Shown one piece after another: positions 33,012 to 46,353 of a stretch of DNA of 52,136 nucleotides. A model generated the notes under the pieces. That model saw only the letters and a list, made by a program, of their open reading frames with translations. It had not been told where the DNA came from and made no database searches. The position numbers and the translations under genes were made by a program. Source of the DNA: Fonticula-like sp. SCN 57-25 (taxonomy: Eukaryota > Nucleariida > Rotosphaerida); the NCBI GenBank assembly GCA_001724245.1, contig MEDX01000013.1, positions 1 to 52,136 of the forward strand, given 5' to 3'. The first letter of the stretch is position 1, and the number at the start of each line of letters is the position of its first letter.

Positions 33012-33140
33012 TGTGTCGGTTCGAACCCGACGAAGGTGGTCGTTGTCCACCCCCGATTCAGAGGTGAATCGCCCTCGACTCTACCCCGGATTCCCTCTCC
33101 CCCCTGTCTCCACAACCCCAACGCAGCGCGCGCGCACAGC

Positions 33141-34795
33141 ATGGCGGCCGAGCTTGGCATGCAACTCAGCAGCTGGGTCTCCCGGTACCTCTCCTGGGAG
33201 GAGGATCTGGGCCGCCCGCTTCTTCTCCCTCTTGCCCCCATTGATGCTATCGTGAATGATGTGTCGGCGAGCACTGGCCTCCCCTCTGATCAGATCAAGA
33301 TCATCCTGTGCTTTGTGGTGACGCTGGCCGTGGGCCCTCTCTTCCGCAGCGTCCCGCGTGGTCCGCCCCGCCACATTGCGAGCCTCCTCGTTGGCCTCTT
33401 CTTTGCTCAGTTTACGCTCGGCGCCGCGTGGATCCACTCTGTCGTCTCGTCGGCGATCTGCTATGCGCTGATCGTCGCTGCCCCCACGCGGCCGATGCCG
33501 CTGCTCGTCTTCATCGTCGCGCTCTTCTTCATGACCGTCGCGCACATCCACCGCATGGCCAACCCCGACTCTGCCGTCGACTACTCGTCCTCACAGATGA
33601 TCCTGACGATGCGCCTTACCTCTGCCGCCTTTGAGGTTGCCGATGGCCGCCGCATCACCCGCGAACGCGCGCGCGCCGCCGCCGGCGAAACCCCCAAGCC
33701 CGTTTCTGCCGGCCGCGCCCGCATTGAGGCCGACCAGGCCCGCCACGCTCTGTACTCGACGCCCGACCCTTTGACCTTCTTTTCCTTTATCATGTTCTTT
33801 GGCAGCGCGCTCGTCGGCCCGCCGTTTGACCTGCACGAGTACACCGCCGCCACTGGCCGCAACGCTGCCCCTCGCCCGAGCCCCGGCGCGCGCCCGTACA
33901 TCAAGGCGCTTCTCTCCCTGTCGTTCCTCGTGCTCTACCTCGTGCTGCGCGAGGCCTTCCCGTCGTCGCGCTGGCTCACGGAGGAGTTTGCTTCTGCGCC
34001 CATTGCTGCGCAGATTGGCTTTTCGTGGCTGATCCTGCTCGGCGAGCGCATGAAGTACTATTTCATCTGGAAGATCACCGAGGCCGGCTGCAACGCCTGC
34101 GGCTTTGGCTACACGCGCGACGAGGCCGGCCGCGAGGGCTGGGAAGGCGTGCGCAACATTAGCGTGCGCGGGTTTGAGCTCGCGCAGAACCTCGGCGAGG
34201 CGAGCAAGGAGTGGAACTCGCTCACGGGCGCGTGGCTGCGGACGTGCGTTTATGAGCGCGTACCAAAGGCGACGCAAATGTTTGCGATCTACTTTGTGTC
34301 GGCGTTCTGGCACGGGTTCTACCCGGGGTACTACCTGTTCTTCATGTCGACGGGCCTCGCGCAGCATGTCGGCAAGCTCGTCCGCCAAAAGTGCGTTGGA
34401 GTTGAAGGGGAGATGATGGGGGTATATGCGATGTTGGATGTAATTTTGTAGCATTTTGGTGCATTTTATGCGTGCAGCTTTTAATTTTGCGTGTGTTTCC
34501 TTTGTTTCGTTCGTGTCTTCATCTTGCTGACATTTCTCGCAGGATTCGCCCGTACTTTATTGGATCGCCGTCGGCCAAGAAGGTGTACGACGTTATCAGC
34601 GTCATCGCCACGGCCGTCACGATCAACTACTTTGCCATCTCGTTCGTCCTGCTCGAGGCCGCGCCCGCCCTGCAGGTGTGGGGCTCCATGAACTACGTCG
34701 TCCACGTGATCGTCGCTGTCATGCTGGTCGTGCTGACCGTCGTGCCGTCGCCGCGCAAGCCGGCCGCCGCCGCGCCCAAGGCAAAGGAGAACTAG
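33141..34795 (+). CDS. MBOAT-family lysophospholipid acyltransferase
   Basis: Multi-pass ER enzyme that reacylates lysophospholipids (Lands cycle), related to LPCAT3/MBOAT1/2 and yeast Ale1. Exons 33141-34390 and 34543-34795 give 500 residues. The active-site residues are visible: Asn359 in KEWNSLTGAWLRT and His391 in SAFWHGFYPGYY, the family signature. QMILTMRLTSAAFEVADGR lies in the conserved cytosolic loop, and about ten hydrophobic segments are predicted. The tail is Lys/Ala-rich (PKAKEN), which could act as an ER-retrieval-like signal. The ATG at 33141 is the first in frame; the frame is open further upstream but has no ATG there. Head-group specificity cannot be read from sequence. Confidence 0.93.
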
Positions 34796-35094
34796 AGCAG
34801 AGCAGTAACAAAAGTCTAGCACAGTAAACAGTTTTGGTGCATAATTACAATCATTAGAATAAAATTGTCCCCCTTTATCGATTCAAATTATGCCTATCAA
34901 ACTGAATATGTCGCATATCTTCATGACGTATATCAAAGCAAAGTCTACTTTTGTGATGGCACCAATCATGTTTACGATGTCTTTCGTCTATTTTTGTCTA
35001 TTGCCGTGCGTCTCACAGCATTAAAAGCACATCTTATCAACCATTTATCATTGCAAATATGTATTGTCTTCTTACAGTGCCGCCTTTCGCGCGC
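34796..35094. other. Convergent 3' intergenic region
   Basis: This 299-bp AT-rich gap separates the MBOAT and Rpn8 stops. I see nothing beyond probable 3' UTR sequence. Confidence 0.55.
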
Positions 35095-36488
35095 CTACTT
35101 TTTCTCCTCCGTCTTCTCCTTCTCCTTCTCCGCCGCCTCGGCCTTTTCCTTCTCCTTCTCCTTGTCGCCCGCCTCCTTCTTCTTCTTCTCGCCGTCCATC
35201 TCCTTCTCGGCGTCCCTGTTTGTGATCTTGTTCTCGATGAGGCTGTGCAGCGACAGGATTGACCGCACGAGCGCCGACAGGTACAGCACGAGCATCTGGT
35301 CGTTTGTCTTGACGGCAAAGGACGCGAGCAGCCCGGGCGAGCTCACGTTGGGCAGCAGGCTGAACGTATCCTGCAGGTGGTAGATGATCTGGTGGTTGAC
35401 GGGCAGCTCGCCCTTGGTGACGCGGTGAAGGTACGAGGCAACGTCGCTGAGGTGCGTGTGGAGGCTGCGAAGGGAGGCGAGCTGCTCGCTCACGCGCGTC
35501 GAAAGTGTGCCGGTGGCTGAAAGAGAGTCAGAAAGGGTGATGAAAAAGAGAATTGATACAGAGAATATGCAAAACAGACACAAACTGACTTCGAATTGCA
35601 TCGCACGGCAGTAAAAATGCACCAAATGTGTCACTGAATGTATCCATGACACTCGCCATGATTCCCGACATCATCCCACCCGACAAGGTGCCATAAAAGT
35701 AACACAAACGCACCGCTGTCCTTGATGTCGCGGAGCAGATGCTCAACACCGACCTCCTCGGCCTCCGCCGCCCTGATCTCGGTGGGGATCTGCGTAAACG
35801 TCTTTGCATTGGCGGTTCCGTCCTGGTCATCATCGTTAGCCACCGCTTACCATCGCTGCCATCCCGCGTACATCGTGCACTTCGTCAATGGCAAAATAGG
35901 CGTCCGTCGGGAGACCGAGCTCCTTGGGCTTGACGTCAATGATCACGAGCACGGGATGCGGCGTGAACCGGCGGACGACCTCGTTGATCTCGAGATCGCT
36001 GCCGCGCAGTTTTGGCCCCGTGTGGTACCAGCCAACAATGCGCTCGCTCGCTGGGGGTCAAAGCAAAAGAAAGAAAAAAAGAACACGCGTAAAAGAAGAG
36101 AGAAAAGCCACGATGGTGAGCTTGGGATAAAGAGGCGCTGGATCCGTACCGTTAACCTTGCGGAACATGTCCCACATGTCGGTGAGGTAGTCATGGTCAA
36201 AGAACCAGATGCCGGGGTTCTTCTCGTCCTCCTCAAAAGGAATAGCAAAGCTGTTTGTCACGTCAATTGTCTTGCCCTTCCATGAGCCAAGGAGGATGCC
36301 GACGACGCGCTTCGACGACAACGACTAGGGCGAGGGAAAGGGGGCATGAGCCAAAGGGCCGGTGAGTTAACGGGGGGGCGTACGCTCGCAAGGCGTGAAA
36401 AGTGGTCAACTGCGCTAAGAAGCACGAGCGGGTGAATCACAACCGACTCGGGCACCGTCGTGCCGGCCAACGTCGCTACAGACGACAT
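35095..36488 (-). CDS. PSMD7: 26S proteasome regulatory subunit Rpn8 (PSMD7)
   Basis: MPN-domain scaffold of the proteasome lid, partner of the deubiquitinase Rpn11. Exons 36488-36384, 36324-36150, 36050-35872, 35822-35714 and 35516-35095 give 329 residues, matching the usual length. The MPN domain has [28 protein letters not shown] and [17 protein letters not shown]; as in other Rpn8 proteins it lacks the JAMM metal ligands. Then come [21 protein letters not shown], the lid helical region and [18 protein letters not shown]. The C-terminal 50 residues are a low-complexity Lys/Glu tail, as in animals. Two perfect CRE sites lie 66-85 bp upstream. Confidence 0.97.
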
Positions 36489-37151
36489 CTCCCTCGCGCC
36501 GATGGCAGGATGTTTGGAGATGTACGTTTTCAAAGTGAATCGTCAGGATCTGATGACGTCACTGATGACGTCACGAAATGTGGTGAACATATTTGTCGCC
36601 GGCTTGTGGCTGTGCGTGCGCGCTGCCAGCTGGTGGCGTGCTAGGGCATAGTAAAAATGGTACATAACGTGGTTTTTGCCTGTTAGAATGATCCTTGTAT
36701 TGAAAAAAGTTTGCAATGGGAAACGGAAAATTGGCGATTTGGAGCATTGGACTAGCATGTATGACCCTTCGCTCGACGCCTACCTTGGCGCCAGTGTGTA
36801 TCATTATGCAACAAGATATGCATGGCGGTGGAGCGTATCACAAAGCAGTGCAGGTGAGCCCATGCTCGTCGCACGTGGTGTGGTCACCTGAGCACACGCT
36901 GGCTCATAGATTGGTTGCCAGTCAAACCAGAACTTGCGTGGGTATCCTTAGTGCCCTCTCAGTCCCCACACCAAATGTGCCCTCATACTACGTGAAACAT
37001 ACAGTAAATAACGTCAAACGATACTCTTTTACATGCCAAAATTTATACAGCACTGGTAGGGAAAGTCGAGCCTTGCTACGCCACGCGCGGCCCATGCGCG
37101 CGATCCCCGCGCCCGAATACGTATACACAGCGCGCCCACTCACCGCCGCCT
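36489..37151. other. Intergenic region upstream of Rpn8
   Basis: This 663-bp stretch contains the paired CRE sites near 36554 and then AT-richer sequence. Open frames in it (the longest about 165 codons over 36716-37213) show no family resemblance and run antisense into the next gene, so I annotate no gene. Confidence 0.5.
36554..36573 (-). promoter_or_regulatory. Tandem CRE palindromes upstream of Rpn8
   Basis: TGACGTCA occurs at 36554-36561 and 36566-36573, each within an ATGACGTCAC context, 12 bp apart. They lie 66-85 bp upstream of the Rpn8 start. Confidence 0.6.
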
Positions 37152-37403
37152 CTATTCCCTCTGCACCTGCTCGGCAGCGCGCTTGGCCTCCTCCTTTGCC
37201 TGCTGCTCCTTAAGCTCGCGCTCCTTTGTCCCGTCCCACTCTGCCAGCTTGGCGTCCACCAGGATCCCCGCGAGCGCCACACCAACACCGGCTGCACCGC
37301 ACGCATTAGCACACAATATAAAGACGTAGACCTCGCGCGTACCCATGCCCAGCTTGAGCCGCTGGCTGCGCGGCAGGTTGAGGTAAGTCTGAAAGATGCC
37401 CAT
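37152..37403 (-). CDS. Small single-pass membrane protein, 66 residues
   Basis: I do not recognise it. Exons 37403-37343 and 37291-37152 join over a 51-bp GTACGC...CAG intron. A basic N-terminus (YLNLPRSQRLKLGM) leads into one hydrophobic segment (AGVGVALAGILV). A charged helix of about 30 residues rich in Lys/Glu/Gln (KERELKEQQAKEEAKRAAEQ) follows. The layout resembles small mitochondrial inner-membrane or ER membrane accessory proteins. It is divergent from the PP2C-like gene, with start codons 117 bp apart. The consensus donor and phase support it; the frame extends upstream without an intervening stop, so a longer N-terminus is possible. Confidence 0.6.
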   Translation of the reverse strand: MGIFQTYLNLPRSQRLKLGMGTREVYVFILCANACGAAGVGVALAGILVDAKLAEWDGTKERELKEQQAKEEAKRAAEQVQRE

Positions 37404-37519
37404 CCCGATCGCCGCGCGGTAATCGATGAAACGCTGACGCAGCGGTGACGTAATGGTATTGAAACTTGGGCGCGGAGCATCACAAAACACCCGCGACAGA
37501 CAGACACCGCGCAGGGCCG

Positions 37520-38739
37520 ATGCCTATGAACCCGCTGCGGCGCCTGCCGCTGCTTGCTGGTGACAAACTCGACCCGAACGCGTCGTTTCACCCGCAGACA
37601 TGGGAGGACCTCCCCGGTATCGCAATCGACTCGGTTCAGACCGACCATCTCAAGGGCGTCCCGCTGAGGCCGGGCAAAGTGATCCCTTCCGAGTACGCTT
37701 TTACCACTATACTGTGACAGTTTTCTTGCTTTCGCCATTTCTTGTGTCGTTATTTGCTAGTGATCATACTCTGTTTTTGTTTTTTGGCCGCCGTTTCCGT
37801 TTTTCTGACGCTGTTTTCAGCACTCCACGTAGCCGCTGCTTTGGCCAGAGCGTCTCTCTCTACGACACTGATCAACTGACCGGCTTGCGCAATGGCGAAC
37901 CCAACGCCGACTCTTTCGGCGCCTTTCTAGCTGGCAGCGGTGCCGTGATGTGCATCGCCGATGGCGTCGGCTGGGGCGTCGGCCCGCAGCTCGCCTCGCA
38001 GCACGCCGTCGAAGGCGCGCTCGCCTTTCTTCAAAAAGAGGTTGCCTCGGCCAAGACCGTCCGCCAGCTCGGCCACGTCCTTCACGGCTCGATGCGCTCC
38101 GCCCAGCGCCGCATTATCACGCAGGGCGGCACTCTTACCACCTTTCTCGTTTGTGCCGCGGCGCGCCTCACCGGCTCGACCGACCTCGTCGTCGTCGCGT
38201 ACAGCGTCGGCGACTGCCGCGCTTTTGCCGTCAGCCCGACAAAGTCGACGCGCGAAGTGACCGTGCTGCGCTCGCGCTCCGACATGCGCGACCCCGGCGG
38301 CTGCCTCGGCTTTGCTATTGGCGAGGAGCCCGACCTTGCCGGCGCGTCGTACCACGCCGTCCGGTGCGCGCCCGGCGACATCATCGTGCTGTGCAGCGAC
38401 GGTGTGCACGACAACTGGGACCCGACGGTGCGCCGCGCGCCGCGCGAGCAGTGGGAGTCGCCCGGCAAGCCCGAGATGACGGCCAGGATAGGGTACGCGT
38501 TGCGGCACCTGCGCACGGTGGCGGCGGCGGGCGTCGAGCACAGGGACGCGCAGGCCATCGTCGGGTCGCTCATTGCCGATTTGGATTCGGTCACGGGTGA
38601 TAACAGGGCAACGCTGGAGAAGCTCACGCTAGAGTACAAGGATTTGCCGAGGGGGGAGAGGTCGAGCAGGATTATCGAGAGGCTCAAGGAGTGCCCGGGA
38701 AAGCTCGACCACGCCACAATCCTCGCCTTTATCCTATGA
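37520..38739 (+). CDS. PP2C-like serine/threonine phosphatase
   Basis: Metal-dependent (PPM) phosphatase fold. Exons 37520-37692 and 37821-38739 give 363 residues. The motifs are in order: VMCIADGVGWG (DGxG metal site), GGTLTTFLVCAA, VAYSVGDCRAF (GD), DIIVLCSDGVHDN (SDG) and KLDHATILAFIL at the C-terminus. The last motif has DHAT where most members have DDAT/DNxT, so the terminal metal-binding aspartate is kept but its neighbour is changed. An Arg residue binding phosphate near the N-terminus is not obvious. Activity is likely but should be assayed. The substrate is unknown. It is divergent from the small membrane-protein gene. Confidence 0.85.
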
Positions 38740-38969
38740 CATTGGTAGTAGACTTTTGTTTTGTCATTATTGTTCGTTGTTAATTTTGTTGTTTATGCAT
38801 CAGTATCGCACTCGTTTTCTGTCTTTGAAAACATTTTCCGTCATTAGTTTCCACAATAGACTATGGTCATCTTTACGTGCACATTGCATCATATATTGCA
38901 TCATATAGTTTAGCATTAATTTGCTTACATCCCATAAAAGTACACTATATACAACCGCGCACGACTCCG

Positions 38970-41044
38970 CTAATGCTGCGCCGCCTGCCTTGTATTGAAC
39001 TTTGCGATAAGCACGAGCGTGATCACGATGACAACGGTCGCCTGAAACAGGATGATGCCGTCGATTGCCTCGGCCATCCTTGCGGCCCGGTCGACCATCG
39101 GCGCCAGCCCGTCGTCCCAAAACACGAGCCACATCGACGCCAGCAGCGACGCTAACCAGGCGTGGTCCGAGTACCACGTGGCCCCATTGTAGAGCGTCCT
39201 CGCCTCGGTCAGATTCCGCTCGACGCCGATGCCATAGTGGTGCATGTAGCCGAGGTTGAACAGCGCGCGCGCAAATTTGAGCTCGCGGCCCGCCACAGAG
39301 TACAGCCCGGCGGCCTTGACGTGGTCGCCGAGCGCAAAGTAGTGGTCGGCAAGGCGCGCCGTTCCCCATGCGTCACCGGCGAGCGCGGCGCGGTGCCACT
39401 GCCGCAGCACGTCCTCGCTCAATGTGTCATTGAAATCATCGGCGCTGCGCTCGAGTGACTGCGCCTGCTCGAGCAAAAAGGCATAATTGTGGACGGCGAG
39501 TGTCACACCGTATTCGCTGAGCGCGGCAAACTGCGCCTTTGCGGCCCCAATGGCGCCCTCGAGGTACGCCGAGAGCGCCTCGTCCATGCCGACCCACGGC
39601 GCGTAGGCGAGCGCGCGGCGGTAGTCGGCGACGGCGGCGGTGCAGTTGGGCTCGGTCATGATGCCGAGGTACGCCACGCGCGCCACCCAGTACGAGCCGA
39701 GCGGATGGCCGCCCTTGGCAGCCGCGCGCGCTTTTTCAAGGCCAATGACGGCGTCTGGTGCGACGCCGCGGCCAAGCAAATAGTCTTCGGCGACGAGCGC
39801 GAGGCCAAGAGGGCTCTTGAGGGCGGCGCTGCGGGCGTGTAGCTCGTGCGCGCGCACATGGTCAGCAGAAAGGCCAGCAAGGCCGACGCGGTGCAGGTGC
39901 GCCAGCTTGTCGATGCTGTCCGTGTCGTCGGCCTCGGCGCCCGCCTCAAACTCGCGGACGGCGCTCGCGTTGTTGGCCCGTGTGCCGCTCCCGCTCAAGT
40001 ACATGTGGCCGAGGCGACCTGCCATGGGTCGTCAGCGACATTCAAGCAAAATATAAATGCGTACCGTGAGCCTCGGGGACGCCGCCGTCGGCCGCGCGGC
40101 GAAAGTGCTCAAAGGCGCGCGCCTCGTCGCGGATGTAGCCGTAGTGGCCGCCGAGGTAGACCTCGCCCATGACAAAGTCGGCCGCGGGGTCGCCAAAGAC
40201 GGCCTCGGCCTCGTACATGGCCGCCTCGTCTTCAATGCTCTCCATTGTCTCGACAAGGTCGTCGCGGGAGAGGTAAATGGGCTCGTAGCGCATCGAAAAG
40301 GCGTCGCGGAAAGAGTCGGCGGCGGCGTCCGCGGCGGCGCTCAGATGGTAGGCAGCCTTGGGGCAGTCGGCCAACACGCCCCAGCCGTCCGCAAAGCGCG
40401 TCCCGAGGACGGCGTGCGCCTCTGCGCTCTCGCGCGCCGCCATGTGATAGTATACGAGGGCGCGGGCTTCGTCGCGGGGAACGCCGAGGCCGAGCGCGTG
40501 CATCATGCCGAGGCGGAGCAGCGCGGCGGGCTCGCCGATCGACGCGGCATACTCGCAGAGTTCAAAGGCGACTTCGTAGTCGGGCGTGTCGGCAAACCAG
40601 CCGAGAAGATGGCCCTCAATGAGCATGAGGAGAGAGTCGACGTGACCAGCATTGTCGACCAGATCAGACAGATCATCGGCGACGGCATTGTAGACGGCGC
40701 GCCAGCTGCGACCGTACCGAAGGAACTCGCCATCCGCGACGCGCATCTTTTCCAACGCAATTTCATACGACTCTAAAAGCCAATTGTCAATAAAAAGAAT
40801 GTAAATAATAATGCGCACTGTCGGCTGCGTCCTGCAGCTGATCAGCCAGCTTGTACGTAGTTTGGTAAATAAGATCAGCTGACGGCGACACCTTGGACGT
40901 GTCGATGCCAGCGTCGCCAGTGCCCGCACCATCCTTGGCCGCCTTCTTGCCATCTCCCAATGCGCCTTGTGGTGAGCCCGCAAGGAGCAAAAAGAGGACC
41001 AGAAGCGCGGCCGGCGCAAAGGGCCGCCGACCTGCGCAGCCCAT
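38970..41044 (-). CDS. SEL1L/Hrd3-like ERAD adaptor
   Basis: Single-pass ER membrane protein that presents misfolded lumenal proteins to an Hrd1-type ligase. Exons 41044-40819, 40772-40065 and 40018-38970 give 660 residues. A signal peptide (FAPAALLVLFLLLAGSPQGALG) is followed by many Sel1-like repeats, for example LRLGMMHALGLGVPRDEARALVYY, MGEVYLGGHYGYIRDEARAFEHF, LGHMYLSGSGTRANNASAVREF and LGYMHHYGIGVERNLTEARTLY. A C-terminal transmembrane helix (GIILFQATVVIVITLVLIA) and a short cytosolic tail complete the topology. It is divergent from LAS1 (107-bp gap). The family assignment rests on the overall layout, since Sel1 repeats alone are common. Confidence 0.85.
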
Positions 41045-41092
41045 TGTCAGCAGTGGTGTGACCGGACAGTCGCTTGGGAAACAATGACAGTG

Positions 41093-41149
41093 CGTTACGG
41101 TAAATCAGGCGTTCATCGCGGCAAATCAGAAAAATCAGGAGGGAATCAG
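41093..41149 (+). promoter_or_regulatory. SEL1L/LAS1 divergent promoter with CGTTACGG and four AATCAG repeats
   Basis: CGTTACGG at 41093-41100 is followed by AATCAG at 41103, 41124, 41133 and 41144 (spacings 21, 9 and 11 bp). The last copy ends two bases before the LAS1 ATG. Motif, orientation and near-10-bp phasing mirror the array upstream of SerRS. Confidence 0.5.
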
Positions 41150-41151
41150 CG

Positions 41152-42516
41152 ATGGCGGAGGCGCGCGTCCGGCCATGGCGGGCGCACGGCGAGTGGGCGT
41201 ACGTCTTTGAGCAGCTCTTTGACGGAAACCCGGCCGTCTGGGAAGGCGGCGTCACGCGCGTAAAAACGTGGATGACGCGCGGCCGCGTTCCTCTGGCTGT
41301 AGAAGCCACCGCGAGCTTTCGCGAGCTCCAGCTTCGCAACCTCCACCGCGTGGAGCATGCCGCCGGTTCGGCGCGCTCCGAGAACGAGCTCCGCCTTGCC
41401 ATCGGCATGGCCATTGTGCGGTTTGTGAATGGTGTGCTTGATACTGAGCAGCACGGCGCCGTTCCTGAGCCCATGTCGCGCCTCGCGCACAAGATCGCTC
41501 TCCCCCAAGTCTTTGTGGACCTGCGCCACGATGCGACGCACTCGCAGCTCCCCTCGCTCGCGATGCTCGTGGCCGCCTCCTTCCAGGCGGTCGACTGGCT
41601 GCGCTCATCTTACTGGGAGCCGCACCTGAATGCGCACGTCGGCTCTGACGATCTGCGCGATCTGTTTGCGTCGTATGGCGAGGCGCGCCGCCTTGGCGAG
41701 GATGGCGTGTCGCACCGGTGCGTGCGCCGCATCCAGCAGCACTTTTCTCTGCCCGACCAGCGCGACCGCGTAATAGCAGACCTCGTTGCCGTGCTCGAGC
41801 AGTCCCTGCAATGCGAGCTGTCCACGTGGATGCCCCTTCTTTCGTCACTGCAATCGCTGAGCGGCAACTTTCTCCCCCAGCTCCTCGACCGCACTGCGTC
41901 GCGCATCGGCGACCTTCAGCTCGCTGCCGTTGACGCCGACGCCTCCTCCGACGCGGCAGCGGCCGACGCGCAGTCCAAGCAGCGCCTTGAGCAGTGGTGC
42001 ATTGCACTGCTGCGCTGGATGCTCGACGTGCACCCGGCTACGCTCGCCAGCCCAGCGGCACTCCGATCCGTCCTGCTGGCCTGCCTCGATGACCCGACGG
42101 GCGTCCGCCTTTCAATCATTCAGCTACTCGCGACCCACGCGGCCAGTCCGTGCCGCGATGTGTGCGCGCGGCTCGTCTCGCGCGCCGAAGACGCCGACAA
42201 GGCAAGTGCCGCGGCGGTCGACGACGACTATGTGGCGGCCGCGGCGGCCAGGGCTGCGGCCGTGGAGCGCCCTGCTGGTGTCCACGTGGTTGAAACAGCT
42301 GTATCTGATGTAGCGCGCGGGCCGATGGCGTGCTGGGAACCTTTGCCAGAGTACGCGGGGTGCGCTCTCGGGTCGTTGCGCGGCGACGATGAGTGCTCAC
42401 TAGAAATGCCGTTTGGCGTGGCGGTGCACGAGCCAATTGCGGCGGCGGCGGCGGAAATTGGCGCAGAGCAGACGAAAAAGGCCGCGGCCAATGCAAAGCG
42501 CATCCGACTCTTGTAG
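41152..42516 (+). CDS. LAS1L: LAS1 pre-rRNA endoribonuclease (Las1/LAS1L)
   Basis: HEPN-family nuclease that cuts ITS2 in pre-rRNA during 60S subunit maturation, together with the Grc3/NOL9 kinase. It is a single exon of 454 residues. The catalytic HEPN motif RxxxxH is Arg125-His130 in FVDLRHDATHSQLPSL. It sits in the family context VDLRHxxTHxxLPS and is followed by AVDWLRSSYW. The N-terminus EWAYVFEQLF and TWMTRGRVPLAVEAT also fit. The C-terminal half is helical and Ala-rich, ending in a basic NAKRIRLL that may be a nuclear signal. The intronless state is unusual next to its multi-intron neighbours. Confidence 0.92.
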   Translation: MAEARVRPWRAHGEWAYVFEQLFDGNPAVWEGGVTRVKTWMTRGRVPLAVEATASFRELQLRNLHRVEHAAGSARSENELRLAIGMAIVRFVNGVLDTEQHGAVPEPMSRLAHKIALPQVFVDLRHDATHSQLPSLAMLVAASFQAVDWLRSSYWEPHLNAHVGSDDLRDLFASYGEARRLGEDGVSHRCVRRIQQHFSLPDQRDRVIADLVAVLEQSLQCELSTWMPLLSSLQSLSGNFLPQLLDRTASRIGDLQLAAVDADASSDAAAADAQSKQRLEQWCIALLRWMLDVHPATLASPAALRSVLLACLDDPTGVRLSIIQLLATHAASPCRDVCARLVSRAEDADKASAAAVDDDYVAAAAARAAAVERPAGVHVVETAVSDVARGPMACWEPLPEYAGCALGSLRGDDECSLEMPFGVAVHEPIAAAAAEIGAEQTKKAAANAKRIRLL

Positions 42517-42621
42517 ACTCTTTACTTGTACTATAATACATTTTTGTCCTAATTTCAGTGAAGCCATAACAACTCTTTATTTTTGCTTGTTTTATAGTAC
42601 ATTTTCGCCCACTTTACGACC

Positions 42622-45292
<2,671 letters not shown>

Positions 45293-45293
45293 A

Positions 45294-45301
45294 TCACGTG
45301 A
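45294..45301. promoter_or_regulatory. TCACGTGA E-box, DDX3/NXT1 divergent promoter
   Basis: The palindrome begins one base beyond the helicase start codon (45292) and lies 81 bp before the NXT1 ATG. The whole gap is 89 bp, so it probably falls at or inside the helicase 5' UTR. Confidence 0.45.
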
Positions 45302-45381
45302 CTTGGTATCTAATGTTCAATTCGTGAAAATTTGTCAATTTGACAAGTTTCTCGGTCGATTGCTAGCATGGTACGCGCGGG

Positions 45382-45970
45382 ATGGAGGGAACGGTCGCCG
45401 CGGCGCTGCGTGCTGACAGTGTATGTGCCCCGCGCACGTCCTTTCTCTCTTCTCCTCCTTTATTTTGTATCTTTTAGGGTGACGTTATAGACGCGCTCGA
45501 CACGGCAGCGCAGGGCGCCTCCAAGTTTATCGAGAACTACTACGAGCGTTACGACAAGCACCGCTCGGTACGCCGCGTGCGCGCGCGCCACAACGTGCTG
45601 CTAACCGCGCCGCGAATACAGCAAGTCGGGCAGTTTTACCACGCGGAGGCCGTGCTTTTGTGGAATGGAAATGTTGTTGTGACAAAGGGCGAGATTGAAT
45701 CGTACCTGCAGCGGTTACCCACATCGCGCCACACGATATCGGCCTTTGACTGCCAGCCCGTCATCGGTACGCGATCCCACTCTTTCCCTACAAAGCTAAC
45801 TTTAATGTTGTTCAGCGAGCGGAGCTCCGCCGTTTCCGCTTTTGGTGAATGTGTCTGGTGTCGCGCAGTTTGGCGACGCCGCGTCCAAGCCCTTTTCGCA
45901 GCAGTTTGTCCTCATGAGCCTCAACGGCACGCCATACGCCGTGCAGAACGACGTGTTCCGCTTTGTATAA
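45382..45970 (+). CDS. NXT1: NTF2-related export protein NXT1 (p15)
   Basis: NTF2-fold partner of the mRNA export receptor NXF1/TAP. Exons 45382-45420, 45478-45567, 45622-45766 and 45816-45970 give 142 residues, the usual length. Conserved blocks are ASKFIENYYERYDKHRSQVGQFY, then AVLLWNGNVV (LVWNGN in animals), YLQRLPTSRHTISAFDCQPV and the C-terminal strand pair with QQFVLMSLNG and DVFRF. The first exon uses a GTATGT donor rather than GTACG. It is divergent from the DEAD-box helicase (89-bp gap). With THOC1 and NCBP3 it makes a third mRNA-export factor in the window. Confidence 0.92.
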
Positions 45971-46353
45971 GGCGCGCGCCGGAAGTGTCCCACATGGCCG
46001 CACTCTTTCTTTCTTTCCCTTTTTGGTTCGAGCTCGAACGCTCTCCTGTTTCGTTTGTACAAAAATACTACTCGAGCGTCTCTGGCAAGCATAACCGTAC
46101 ATCAAAATTACATTGCGTTGCAAACAGCAGGCAGTCACAAAGACAAAATTGGCAAACTGAGGCTATAGAATATGAAAACAACAAGGCAAAACGAGACATT
46201 ACACTCTAGACACTCGAGCTCACACTGGCTCTCACCGCATTAACGGCGAGCCAGCCGGTCGATGTACAACGCAAGGCGCGATTCAACACAAGCAAACGAA
46301 AAGAGCGCGCGGCGCATCAGCAGCGGCCGCGCAACCAATAATATAATCATATA
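45971..46353. other. Convergent 3' intergenic region
   Basis: This gap of about 383 bp lies between the NXT1 and 7-TM gene stops. Mixed composition, likely 3' UTRs; no gene or repeat stands out. Confidence 0.55.

Noticed and set aside
33013-33029. tRNA-like T-arm GTCGG-TTCGAAC-CCGAC with a B-box-like core
   Set aside because: No matching acceptor stem, D-arm or A-box at the right distance on either strand. The element is a palindrome inside the NCBP3/MBOAT promoter.
33653-34454. Minus-strand 287-codon frame opposite MBOAT
   Set aside because: Shadow of the MBOAT exon, which has the catalytic Asn and His on the plus strand.
36716-37213. 165-codon plus-strand frame upstream of the PP2C gene
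   Set aside because: No recognisable domain, poor composition, and it overlaps the small membrane-protein gene on the other strand.
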